A model generated the notes under the pieces. That model was not told where the DNA came from and searched no databases. It saw nothing but the letters and a program-made list of their open reading frames with translations. From Bacteroidales bacterium (lineage in GTDB: Bacteria; Bacteroidota; Bacteroidia; Bacteroidales; UBA932), in the NCBI GenBank assembly GCA_017465225.1, contig JAFTWQ010000009.1:1-64000 (forward strand): a stretch of 64,000 nucleotides of DNA, written 5' to 3'. Shown here one piece after another: positions 54,720 through 63,341 of the stretch. The position numbers and the translations under genes are program-made. Each line of letters begins with the position of its first letter. The first letter of the stretch is position 1.

Positions 54720-56261
54720 ATGAAAAGAATATTATTCATGCTTTCGGCCATTTTTATGGCCATGTCATGCGGTCCGGATGACCCTCAGGCTGAACAGGCC
54801 GTAAAACTTTCCGTTGACAAGACTTCCTTGGCATTTACGGCTGAAGGAGGCGAGCAGACATTTACCGTAACTGCATCTGAGCAACTGTACCTGGTTCCTG
54901 GTGACGGATGGGTGTCTACAAGAAAAGGCGTGAAAGGTGCAGACCATAAGACAGTGGTCACAGTGATTGTTCAGAGCAATACAGTGGCGCAGGAGCGTCA
55001 GACAAGACTATCTGTTGTCGCAGGAGAGGAGAAGATATATGTAGACATATCGCAGGAGGCCGGAAAAGGCAATAGTGGCAGTGGCGGTGGAAATCAGGGA
55101 AGTGGCGGTAATGTTCCTGAGAATGACGGCAATCTTGCGTGGCAGATGGCTGAACGCCTGGGAATAGGCTGGAATATGGGAAATCACTTCGATGCGCAGA
55201 ACAACGGTGTGTCGGGAGAGACTCTTTGGGGCAATCCGAAGGCAACCCAGACTACTTTCACAAAGGTCAAGGCGGCGGGATTCAATACTGTGCGCATACC
55301 TGTGACCTGGATGGGACATATCGGAGAGGCTCCTGAATATAAGATAGAGGACGCCTGGCTTGACAGGGTCGCGGAAGTCGTAGGATATGCAGAGGCGGCA
55401 GGACTGAATGCCATCATCAATATGCATCATGACGGCGCGGACAGCAAGTTCTGGCTGAATATAAAGGGTGCAGCGACAAATCCGTCAGTCCATCAGCAGA
55501 TCCTCGAGCAGGTGAGCGCCATGTGGGGACAGATCGCAGAAAAGTTCAAGGACAAGGGCGATTTCCTCATCTTTGAGGCTTTCAACGAGATCCATGACGG
55601 AGGCTGGGGCTGGGGAGCCAACAGGAATGACGGCGGCAAGCAGTACAAGTGTCTGAATGAGTGGAACCAGGCTTTTGTTGATGCTGTACGTGCAGCCGGA
55701 GGAGAAAATGAAGACCGTATTCTCGGTATCCCTGCATACTGCACGAATGTGGATATCTCTCTGGAGTCTTTCGTCATGCCTGAAGATACCGCAAAGGACC
55801 GTCTTATGATGGCTGTTCATTGCTATGATCCGTATGATTATACTCTTGCTGCAAAGAAATCTGAATGGGGTCACACGGCTGAGTCTTCAAAGAAAGTGAG
55901 TGGAGATAATGAATCAGACCTTAGGAAAGTCTTTGAAAAAATCTATAAAAATTATATATCCAAGGGCATTCCTGTATATATGGGCGAATTCGGCTGCGTG
56001 AACCGTGCGACTGCACGTGAGCAGGCCTTCCAGCAGTATTACCTTAAATATTATGCTAAGCTGTCCAAGACCTACGGAGTTCCTTCCATCATCTGGGACA
56101 ACGGTGCGAAGGGTGCCGGAGAAGAACGCCACGCCTTCATAAACCATGGTACCGGCGCATACTGCTCGACAGAGGCCAAGGCGGCAATAGAGGCCTTGAT
56201 CTCGTCTTACACCAACTCATTTACCCTTGAAGATGTTTACAACAATGCTCCAAAGAACTAA
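54720..56261 (+). CDS. Glycoside hydrolase family 5 endo-glycanase (subfamily 4-like) with BACON domain
   Basis: 513-aa lipoprotein (AMSC lipobox, Cys 17). A BACON-type Ig fold (about 27-112, KLSVDKTSLAFTAEGGEQTFTV) is joined by a Gly/Ser/Asn linker (GNSGSGGGNQGSGGN) to a GH5 barrel. The barrel has GIGWNMGNHFDA, acid/base Glu in FEAFNEIHDG and nucleophile Glu in YMGEFGCV. GH5_4 members cut beta-1,4-glucan backbones including glucomannan and xyloglucan, so this supports glucose-containing mannan as substrate. Starts 3 bp after the GH26 stop. Confidence 0.92.
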   Translation: MKRILFMLSAIFMAMSCGPDDPQAEQAVKLSVDKTSLAFTAEGGEQTFTVTASEQLYLVPGDGWVSTRKGVKGADHKTVVTVIVQSNTVAQERQTRLSVVAGEEKIYVDISQEAGKGNSGSGGGNQGSGGNVPENDGNLAWQMAERLGIGWNMGNHFDAQNNGVSGETLWGNPKATQTTFTKVKAAGFNTVRIPVTWMGHIGEAPEYKIEDAWLDRVAEVVGYAEAAGLNAIINMHHDGADSKFWLNIKGAATNPSVHQQILEQVSAMWGQIAEKFKDKGDFLIFEAFNEIHDGGWGWGANRNDGGKQYKCLNEWNQAFVDAVRAAGGENEDRILGIPAYCTNVDISLESFVMPEDTAKDRLMMAVHCYDPYDYTLAAKKSEWGHTAESSKKVSGDNESDLRKVFEKIYKNYISKGIPVYMGEFGCVNRATAREQAFQQYYLKYYAKLSKTYGVPSIIWDNGAKGAGEERHAFINHGTGAYCSTEAKAAIEALISSYTNSFTLEDVYNNAPKN

Positions 56262-56271
56262 CTACATTATT

Positions 56272-57366
56272 ATGAAAGCTATACTTAAACCTATTGCCAT
56301 GATTGCGTCAGCAATCGCAATCATTTCATGCGGCTCAGCCGAGTCTGCACCTGTTACACCTGCCGATGCTCTTCTCGACCGTCTTGAGGCTCTGGTTGAG
56401 CAGGGCAAGATCATGTACGGCCATCAGGACACTTATATGTACGGCCATACATGGAAGCTGGAGGATGACGCAACTGATTTCTCCCAGTCTGATGTATATG
56501 CCGTAAGCGGCAGATATCCGGCAGTCTTCGGAATGGACCTCGGTGGCATCGAGATGGGCTGGTCACACAATCTTGACAAGAATGATTTCGACAACATGCG
56601 CGCATCTGCTGTCGCTCATCACGAGCGTGGCGGTATCGTGACATTCTCATGGCATCCACGCAATCCGCTTACAGGCGGAGACGCATGGGATGTGACTTCT
56701 GACCAGGTGGTCGCTTCGATCCTCCCTGGCGGAGAAAAGCATGAATATTTCATGGGCTGGCTTTCCAATGCCGCTGATTTCCTCGGCTCGATCAAGACTG
56801 CCGACGGCGAGACCGTGCCTGTAATCTGGAGACCTTGGCACGAGCATACAGGAAGCTGGTTCTGGTGGGGTCAGAAGCTCTGCACAACCGAGCAGTACAA
56901 GGCCCTCTGGCAGATGACATACGACTATATGGTGAACGAGCGTGGCCTCGACAATCTCGTGTGGTCATATTCTCCAGGTGCCGGTGAACTTTCTTCAGCG
57001 GAAGTCTATGGTGAGAGATATCCTGGCGATGAGATTGTCGATATGGTAGGTTTCGACTGCTACCATTCAAGAAGCAAGGAGGGATATATGGCGTCAATGA
57101 AGAATGCCCTTGACATTTCTTCAACATTTGCAGCCGAGCACGGAAAGATCCTCGCTGTGACTGAAACAGGACATGAGACTCTGAAAGATCCGAAGTGGTG
57201 GACAGAAGTGCTCTATCCGGCAGTGAAGGATTATCCTGTATCATACGTGCTTACATGGAGAAATGCCTGCGATCAGCCTAACCACTATTACGCTCCTTTC
57301 CCAGGACAGGAGTCGGCTGAAGATTTCAAGGCTTTTGCAGAGCTTGAAGATATTATTGTGTTGTAA
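56272..57366 (+). CDS. Glycoside hydrolase family 26 beta-mannanase, second copy
   Basis: 364 aa from ATG 56272, which opens a lipoprotein signal (IAIISC, Cys 18). Upstream TTG in the same frame lies in the GH5 gene and is rejected. The GH26 barrel contains KIMYGHQDTYMYG, FGMDLGGIE, FSWHPRNP, acid/base Glu in WRPWHEHTGSWFWWG and nucleophile Glu in AVTETGHE. It lacks the Ig domain of the first GH26 and aligns with the B. ovatus-type mannanases that work on oligomannosides. Probably periplasmic complement to the first enzyme. Confidence 0.92.
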   Translation: MKAILKPIAMIASAIAIISCGSAESAPVTPADALLDRLEALVEQGKIMYGHQDTYMYGHTWKLEDDATDFSQSDVYAVSGRYPAVFGMDLGGIEMGWSHNLDKNDFDNMRASAVAHHERGGIVTFSWHPRNPLTGGDAWDVTSDQVVASILPGGEKHEYFMGWLSNAADFLGSIKTADGETVPVIWRPWHEHTGSWFWWGQKLCTTEQYKALWQMTYDYMVNERGLDNLVWSYSPGAGELSSAEVYGERYPGDEIVDMVGFDCYHSRSKEGYMASMKNALDISSTFAAEHGKILAVTETGHETLKDPKWWTEVLYPAVKDYPVSYVLTWRNACDQPNHYYAPFPGQESAEDFKAFAELEDIIVL

Positions 57367-57385
57367 AGATTCAAAACAGAAGGAT

Positions 57386-58543
57386 ATGACTTTCAATGAA
57401 AGATTGGAGTGGCTTAAGGCGCAGCACGAGGCACTCATCACGAAAAAGAATGAACCTATAGAAGGAAACGGCGTTTATGAACGCTATACGAACCCTATCC
57501 TTACCGGAGCGCACGCTCCACTTTTCTGGCGTTATGACCTCAATGAGGAGACCAATCCTTATCTTATGGAGCGCTTTGAAGTCCATGCGGCTTTCAATTC
57601 CGGCGCCATCAAGTGGAACGGAAAGTATGTCCTCGTAGTACGTGTCGAGGGAGCGGACCGCAAATCGTTCTTTGCAGTGGCGGAGAGTCCGAACGGAGTG
57701 GATAATTTCCGCTTCTGGGACCGTCCGATCACCATGCCGGAATATGGTGAGCCTGCGACAAATGTATATGACATGCGTCTGACCGCCCATGAGGATGGCT
57801 GGATCTATGGTATCTTCTGCGTGGAGCGCAAGGACCCTGCGGCAGCTCCCGGCGATCTTTCATCAGCTGTGGCGGCGGCAGGTGTGGCACGTACAAAGGA
57901 TCTCGTGAACTGGGAGCGTCTTCCTGATATGGAGTCGTCATCACAGCAGCGTAATGTGGTGCTTCATCCTGAGTTTGTTGACGGCAAATATGCACTCTAC
58001 ACACGTCCGCAGGACGGTTTCATCGATGCGGGCAACGGCGGTGGCATCGGCTGGGCCCTTGTCGACAGCATGGAGAAGGTCGTGATCACCGAGGAGAAGA
58101 TCATCAACCACCGTTTCTACCATACCATCAAGGAAGTGAAGAACGGAGAAGGTCCTCATCCGATCAGGACCGACCGCGGCTGGCTGCATCTTGCACATGG
58201 AGTGCGCGGATGTGCATCCGGCCTCCGCTATGTCCTTTACATGTATATGACATCGCTCGAGGATCCGTCGAAGGTGATAGCCGAGCCTGCAGGATATTTC
58301 ATGGTGCCAGAAGGCGGCGAATATATAGGTGATGTGATGAATGTACTCTTCGCCAACGGCTGGATCGCCGATGAGGATGGAAAGGTGTTCATCTACTACG
58401 CTTCAAGCGACACCCGCATGCATGTGGCCACGTCGACGGTCGACCGTCTCGTGGATTACTGCATGAATACGGAGCCTGACGCATTCACCACCGGTGAAAC
58501 TGTAAAACGACTCAACAGACTGATTGACAGGAATATAATGTAA
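57386..58543 (+). CDS. GH130 4-O-beta-mannosyl-glucose phosphorylase
   Basis: 385 aa, no signal, so cytoplasmic. ATG 57386 fits the family N-terminus; a longer frame into GH26 is rejected. The five-bladed GH130_1 propeller is shown by YTNPILTGAHAPLFWRYDL, VVRVEGADRKSFFAVAESPNG with the catalytic Asp, VYDMRLTAHEDGWIYGIF, and GEGPHPIRTDRGWLHLAHGV. Converts mannosyl-glucose plus phosphate to mannose-1-phosphate and glucose, the step after the 2-epimerase encoded at 39488. Its stop codon overlaps a short repeat. Confidence 0.94.
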   Translation: MTFNERLEWLKAQHEALITKKNEPIEGNGVYERYTNPILTGAHAPLFWRYDLNEETNPYLMERFEVHAAFNSGAIKWNGKYVLVVRVEGADRKSFFAVAESPNGVDNFRFWDRPITMPEYGEPATNVYDMRLTAHEDGWIYGIFCVERKDPAAAPGDLSSAVAAAGVARTKDLVNWERLPDMESSSQQRNVVLHPEFVDGKYALYTRPQDGFIDAGNGGGIGWALVDSMEKVVITEEKIINHRFYHTIKEVKNGEGPHPIRTDRGWLHLAHGVRGCASGLRYVLYMYMTSLEDPSKVIAEPAGYFMVPEGGEYIGDVMNVLFANGWIADEDGKVFIYYASSDTRMHVATSTVDRLVDYCMNTEPDAFTTGETVKRLNRLIDRNIM

Positions 58544-58629
58544 AGATTCTTCACTTCGTTCAGAATGACAAGAAAAAGTTCAGAATGACAATAGTGAAAT
58601 TGTCATCCTGAGCGTCAGCGAAGGATCTT
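58543..58629. repeat. Cluster of short interspersed repeats between GH130 and the symporter
   Basis: A direct copy (58543-58570, AAGATTCTTCACTTCG ... CAGAATGACA), a half copy (58578-58590, GTTCAGAATGACA), then an inverted copy (58601-58629, TGTCATCCTGAGCG ... GGATCTT). The first overlaps the GH130 stop codon. The inverted pair can fold into a long stem. Confidence 0.75.
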
Positions 58630-58656
58630 AAAAATTAAGAAATAACCAGATATTAT

Positions 58657-60066
58657 ATGACACTAAAAGAAAAAATAGGTTACGGCTTCGGTGACATGTC
58701 GTCATCGATGTTCTGGAAGCTCTTCTCTTACTTCCTTCCGTTCTTCTACTCGAATGTATTCGGACTCAGCCTTGCTGACGCCGGTATCCTTATGCTCGTT
58801 ACGCGTATATGGGATGCGGTATCGGATCCGATGATGGGTATCATAGCTGACCGTACCAAGACCCGCTGGGGCAAGTATCGTCCATATCTGCTTTTCTTTG
58901 CCCTTCCGTTCGCGGTCTGCGGTATCCTGCTGTTCACTACCCCTGAAAATGGAAAGACTCTCTGGGCTTATGTCACATACATCATGATGATGACCGTATA
59001 TACAGGTATCAATGTGCCTTACGGCTCTCTCCTTAATGTGATGACTGCCGATTCGGATGAGAAGTCGGTGCTTTCTTCATACAGAATGTTCTTTGCATAC
59101 GGCGGCAGCTTCATCGCCCTCTTCGCGTGGGAGCCTCTCTGCAACATGTTCGACAAGGCAAGGGTAGCTGTTGAGGGTGCAAGCGGACTTGCGTCCATCT
59201 CTACCAGCCCTGAAGCATGGCAGAAAGCAATGATCGTAATCGCATCATGCTGCTTCGTTCTCTTCATCCTCAGCTTCCTTCTTACCAAGGAGCATGTGAA
59301 GAGCGAGTCTACGGTATCCGTAGGCAAGGACCTCAGCCTTCTTGTACGCAACAAGCCATGGTGGCTTCTTATCGGTGCTGCTCTCGCATCGAACCTCTTC
59401 AATACAGTGCGCGGTACTACAGTGGCATATTTCTTTGCAGACTACATCCAGAAGAGCGTGGAGATGGCTCCGCAGTGGGCGTTCCTCGTTTCTGCCGGTA
59501 TCTTCCTTTCAATCGGTGAGATAGCAAACATGGTCGGAGTGGTTCTGGCTGTGCCTATGTCGAAGAATCTCGGAAAGAAGACCACATACATCGTATCAAT
59601 GGCAGTACTTATCGGCTTGAGCATCCTCTTCTTCTTCCTGCCTGCAACTACAGGCGGATACTGGGCAATGCTCGTGATGCAGGTGATTATCTCGATCTTC
59701 ACAGGTATCATTTCTCCTCTCGTATGGAGCATGTATGCCGATGTCGCCGACTACTCCGAGCTCAAGGATGGTACAGCCTCTACAGGCCTCATCTTCTCTT
59801 CAGCTTCAATGGCTCAGAAGTTCGGTGGTGCATTCGGCGGATCTGCCGTGATGTGGATGCTTGCCGCATTCGGATACAATACAGTTGCCGGCGCCGTGCA
59901 GACTGAAACCGCAATCCTCGGCCTCCGTATCCTCATGAGCTGGGTGCCTGCAGCCGTTGCGGCCCTCTCTATCCTTGTAGTATGGTTCTATCCTCTGACA
60001 AAGAAGAAGATGGAAGGCGTCCAGGTGGAGCTTGCTGCAAAGCGTGCGGAAACGCGTGACGCTTAA
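58657..60066 (+). CDS. GPH-family sugar:cation symporter (major facilitator superfamily)
   Basis: 469-aa inner-membrane protein with about 12 membrane segments. The GPH signature is clear: KIGYGFGDMSSSMFW near the start, TRIWDAVSDPMMGIIADRTKTRWGKYRPYL after helix 2, and INVPYGSLLNVMTADS. C-terminal DYSELKDGTASTGLIFSSASMAQKFGGAFGG is also typical. It probably takes mannobiose, mannosyl-glucose or cellobiose into the cytoplasm for the epimerase and phosphorylases. Lies in the operon after GH130. Confidence 0.93.
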   Translation: MTLKEKIGYGFGDMSSSMFWKLFSYFLPFFYSNVFGLSLADAGILMLVTRIWDAVSDPMMGIIADRTKTRWGKYRPYLLFFALPFAVCGILLFTTPENGKTLWAYVTYIMMMTVYTGINVPYGSLLNVMTADSDEKSVLSSYRMFFAYGGSFIALFAWEPLCNMFDKARVAVEGASGLASISTSPEAWQKAMIVIASCCFVLFILSFLLTKEHVKSESTVSVGKDLSLLVRNKPWWLLIGAALASNLFNTVRGTTVAYFFADYIQKSVEMAPQWAFLVSAGIFLSIGEIANMVGVVLAVPMSKNLGKKTTYIVSMAVLIGLSILFFFLPATTGGYWAMLVMQVIISIFTGIISPLVWSMYADVADYSELKDGTASTGLIFSSASMAQKFGGAFGGSAVMWMLAAFGYNTVAGAVQTETAILGLRILMSWVPAAVAALSILVVWFYPLTKKKMEGVQVELAAKRAETRDA

Positions 60067-60095
60067 GTGCTTGCCGGTCAAGACCTTACATAAGT

Positions 60096-60121
60096 CTCCT
60101 GCTCCCTTTTGGCGGCAGGAG
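60096..60121 (+). terminator. Hairpin terminator of the symporter gene, CTCCCTTTTGGCGG loop
   Basis: CTCCTGC (60096-60102) pairs with GCAGGAG (60115-60121), followed by GTTTCTAT. The loop is the same TCCCTTTTGGCG sequence as at 34252-34263. Confidence 0.75.
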
Positions 60122-60164
60122 GTTTCTATAAGTTGTTGATTTGTAATGTTTTATTGGACACGGA

Positions 60165-61139
60165 ATGAGAAATATATTATATCTGATGGCCGTATTGATG
60201 CTTTTCGCATCATGCGCCCGGCAGGCTCCGAAGGTGGAGCGTCTGCATGTTGAGGGAACCGTCCTTATGAATGAAAAAGGCGATACCGTAGAGTTGAAGG
60301 GCATGAGCTTTGGCTGGAACGTCCTCTGGCCACGTTTCTATAATGCTTCGGCAGTGAAGCATGTAGTCGAGGATTGGGAGGCGGAGATCGTGCGTGCCGC
60401 GATCGGAGTAGAGATCGACGACGATGAATGCCAGGTGCAGAATTACCTCAAGAATCCGGATTTCGGAAAGCAGTGTGCCTGCACCATTGTCGATGCGGCC
60501 ATTGGGAACGGAGTCTATGTATTGGTGGACTGGCATGCGCATGGCCTTCATACCGAGGCCGCCGTGGAGTTCTTCACATATATGGCCACAAAGTATCAGG
60601 GGGTTCCGAATGTGATCTATGAGATCTGGAACGAGCCTTCATACAAGGACCATGTAAACCAGATCGACTATACATGGGCTGAAATCAAGGAGTATTCCGA
60701 GACCGTAATCGCCGCTATCCGTGCAATCGAGAAGGATGCGGTCATCATAGTAGGTACACCTAGATGGTCACAGAATGTGGATGATGCTGCGAATGATCCG
60801 ATCGTGGGATATGACAATCTCATGTATACGCTTCATTTCTATGCGGGAACACATAAGGAGTGGCTCCGCCAGAAGGGAGACTATGCCATATCGAAGGGAC
60901 TTGCGCTCTTTGTTACAGAGTGCGGAGGCATGAATGCCGACGGCCAGGGTCCGGTCGATGTGGAGTCGAGCAAGGCTTGGATAGAGTGGATGGATGACAA
61001 TGACATAAGCTATCTGTTCTGGTCGATTTCAGACAAGAAGGAGACTTGTTCGATGCTTTATCCGTCGGCCGCGTCCGAAGGTCCATGGAACGACGAGGAT
61101 ATCAGTCCTTGGGGAAAGTTTGTAAAAGAAATGTTGTAA
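60165..61139 (+). CDS. Glycoside hydrolase family 5 endoglucanase-type enzyme (subfamily 2-like)
   Basis: 324-aa lipoprotein (LMLFASC, Cys 17). A single GH5 barrel: ELKGMSFGWNVLWPRFYN, VLVDWHAHGLHTEAAVEFF, acid/base Glu in YEIWNEPSY, HFYAGTHKEWLR and nucleophile Glu in FVTECGG. GH5_2 members are typically endo-beta-1,4-glucanases, some acting on glucomannan; together with the GH5_4-like enzyme it argues that the substrate has glucose in the backbone. Follows a hairpin terminator, so it may have separate expression from the upstream operon. Confidence 0.92.
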   Translation: MRNILYLMAVLMLFASCARQAPKVERLHVEGTVLMNEKGDTVELKGMSFGWNVLWPRFYNASAVKHVVEDWEAEIVRAAIGVEIDDDECQVQNYLKNPDFGKQCACTIVDAAIGNGVYVLVDWHAHGLHTEAAVEFFTYMATKYQGVPNVIYEIWNEPSYKDHVNQIDYTWAEIKEYSETVIAAIRAIEKDAVIIVGTPRWSQNVDDAANDPIVGYDNLMYTLHFYAGTHKEWLRQKGDYAISKGLALFVTECGGMNADGQGPVDVESSKAWIEWMDDNDISYLFWSISDKKETCSMLYPSAASEGPWNDEDISPWGKFVKEML

Positions 61140-61143
61140 AGAT

Positions 61144-63339
61144 ATGAAAAGAATAATCACTGTCATTCTATCGCTGGCGGCATCGCTTGTTGTGATGGCG
61201 CAGGTGCGTATTACCACACCGGAAACGGAGCTCATCATCAAGGCGGATAAGGGGGCCGATCTTCAGATCCTGTATTTCGGTGCACGTCTTTCAGATGCGG
61301 ATGCTGCAAATATCGAGGCGGCCGGAGTCCCTGGCCACAGCGCATACCGCGCATATGGCCTTTGGTGTGCTTCAGAGGCATCTTTAGGTGTGACACACGC
61401 AGACGGGAACTTATCTACATCTCTCAAGGTTGAGAGTGTCATGCAGTCTGATGTGATTGATAATTCGATAGTTACGAAGGTTGTGATGAAGGACGCTGTC
61501 TATCCGTTCTATGTGACTGTATGCTACCGTGCATATCAGGACGTGGATATGATCGAGACATGGACAGAGATAGCGAACCTCGGAAAGAAGCCTGTTACAT
61601 TGACCAGATTCGATTCAGGATATCTTCCTGTTCGTGTAGGAGATGTATGGCTCAGCCATCTCCATGGCACATGGGCGGCTGAAGGGCTTCTGGTACAGGA
61701 GCCGCTTCAGCGTGGGATGAAGGTGATCAAGAACAAGGATGGCTCTCGCAACTCCCACACCGACCATGCCGAGGTGATGTTTTCTCTTGACGGCAAGCCG
61801 CAGGAGAATACCGGACGCGTCATCGGAGCCGCACTCTGTTACAGCGGCAATTACGAATTGCGCATCGACACGAGGGATACCGATTATCACGAATTCTATG
61901 CAGGAATCAATCCGGACAACTCATCCTATAAGCTTGAGTCAAAAGAGGTGTTCATGACTCCTGAACTTGCTTTCACATATTCAGATGAAGGCCTCAGCGG
62001 AGCCAGCCGTAATTTCCACAAATGGGGACGTACATATAAGCTTGCCCACGGTGACAAGCTCCGCAAGATACTTCTCAACAGCTGGGAAGGAGTATATTTC
62101 GACATCAACGAGCCGGGAATGGACCAGATGATGGCAGACATCGCATCCATGGGCGGAGAACTCTTCGTGATGGATGACGGCTGGTTTGGCGTGAAGTATC
62201 CTCGTCTGACTGACAACTGCGCCCTCGGTGACTGGGAAGTTGACAGGAAAAAGCTCCCTAACGGCATAGGCTGGCTCGTGGAGCAGGCCCACAAGCACGG
62301 AATCAAGTTCGGTATATGGATCGAGCCGGAGATGACCAACACTACCAGCGAATTGTATGAAAAGCATCCTGACTGGGTGATAAAGGCTCCAGAACGTGAC
62401 CTCGTACTCGGACGTGGAGGTACACAGCTCGTTCTTGACCTTGCAAACCCTCAGGTGCAGGACTTCATCTTCGACATTGTGGATGACCTGATGACAGAGA
62501 ATCCTGAGATAGATTACATCAAGTGGGATGCGAATATGCCTATATCGAATCATGGCTCGCAATATCTGTCCAAGGACAAGCAGAGCCATCTCTATATCGA
62601 GTATCATCGAGGCTTTGCCGCAGTGTGTGACAGGATACGCGCGAAATATCCGGATCTTACCATCCAGGCCTGCGCTTCCGGCGGCGGACGTGCCAACTGG
62701 GGCGTGCTCCCTTGGTTCGACGAGTTCTGGGTGAGCGACAACACCGATGCCCTTCAGCGTATATACATGCAGTGGGGAACATCATATTTCTTCCCTGCAA
62801 TCGCGATGGCTTCTCATATCAGCGCCACTCCGAACCATACCGTGTTCCGCACGACATCGTTGAAATACCGTATCGACGTGGCAATGAGCGGACGTCTGGG
62901 AATGGAGATCCAGCCGAAGAACATGACGGAGGAGGAAAAGGCCCTCTGCCGCAAGGCGATTGCCGAGTATAAGGAAATCCGTCCGGTAGTGCAGCTTGGA
63001 GATATCTACAGGCTTGTTTCTCCATATGACGGACACAATATGGCTTCGATGATGTATGTATCACCGGAAAAGTCAGAGGCAGTGTTCTACTGGTGGAAGA
63101 CCGAGACATTATATGACGACCATCTCCCACGCGTGAAGATGGCCGGTCTGGACCCTTCGAAGACATACAAGGTGCGTGAACTCAACCGTATCGACAATGT
63201 GCCGCTTCCGTACGAAGGTCTGGCCTTCACCGGAAAGTTCCTGATGGAGAACGGTCTTGAGATCCCGCTCAAGCATAACGTGGACTATCATAAGCAGGAC
63301 GACTGGAGCAGCCGTGTCCTTTATCTTACAGCAGAATAA
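61144..63339 (+). CDS. Glycoside hydrolase family 36 alpha-galactosidase
   Basis: 731 aa with signal peptide ([20 protein letters not shown]), so periplasmic. The N-terminal beta-sandwich is followed by the barrel: [48 protein letters not shown], nucleophile Asp in [11 protein letters not shown] and acid/base Asp in [12 protein letters not shown]-terminal domain ends [15 protein letters not shown]. Removes alpha-1,6-galactose side chains of galactomannan. The start is 4 bp after the GH5 stop. Confidence 0.95.
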   Translation: MKRIITVILSLAASLVVMAQVRITTPETELIIKADKGADLQILYFGARLSDADAANIEAAGVPGHSAYRAYGLWCASEASLGVTHADGNLSTSLKVESVMQSDVIDNSIVTKVVMKDAVYPFYVTVCYRAYQDVDMIETWTEIANLGKKPVTLTRFDSGYLPVRVGDVWLSHLHGTWAAEGLLVQEPLQRGMKVIKNKDGSRNSHTDHAEVMFSLDGKPQENTGRVIGAALCYSGNYELRIDTRDTDYHEFYAGINPDNSSYKLESKEVFMTPELAFTYSDEGLSGASRNFHKWGRTYKLAHGDKLRKILLNSWEGVYFDINEPGMDQMMADIASMGGELFVMDDGWFGVKYPRLTDNCALGDWEVDRKKLPNGIGWLVEQAHKHGIKFGIWIEPEMTNTTSELYEKHPDWVIKAPERDLVLGRGGTQLVLDLANPQVQDFIFDIVDDLMTENPEIDYIKWDANMPISNHGSQYLSKDKQSHLYIEYHRGFAAVCDRIRAKYPDLTIQACASGGGRANWGVLPWFDEFWVSDNTDALQRIYMQWGTSYFFPAIAMASHISATPNHTVFRTTSLKYRIDVAMSGRLGMEIQPKNMTEEEKALCRKAIAEYKEIRPVVQLGDIYRLVSPYDGHNMASMMYVSPEKSEAVFYWWKTETLYDDHLPRVKMAGLDPSKTYKVRELNRIDNVPLPYEGLAFTGKFLMENGLEIPLKHNVDYHKQDDWSSRVLYLTAE

Positions 63340-63341
63340 TC

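Noticed and set aside
57263-57385. Longer GH130 start overlapping the second GH26 gene
   Set aside because: The added residues do not match the family N-terminus and overlap the preceding gene; ATG 57386 fits the family.
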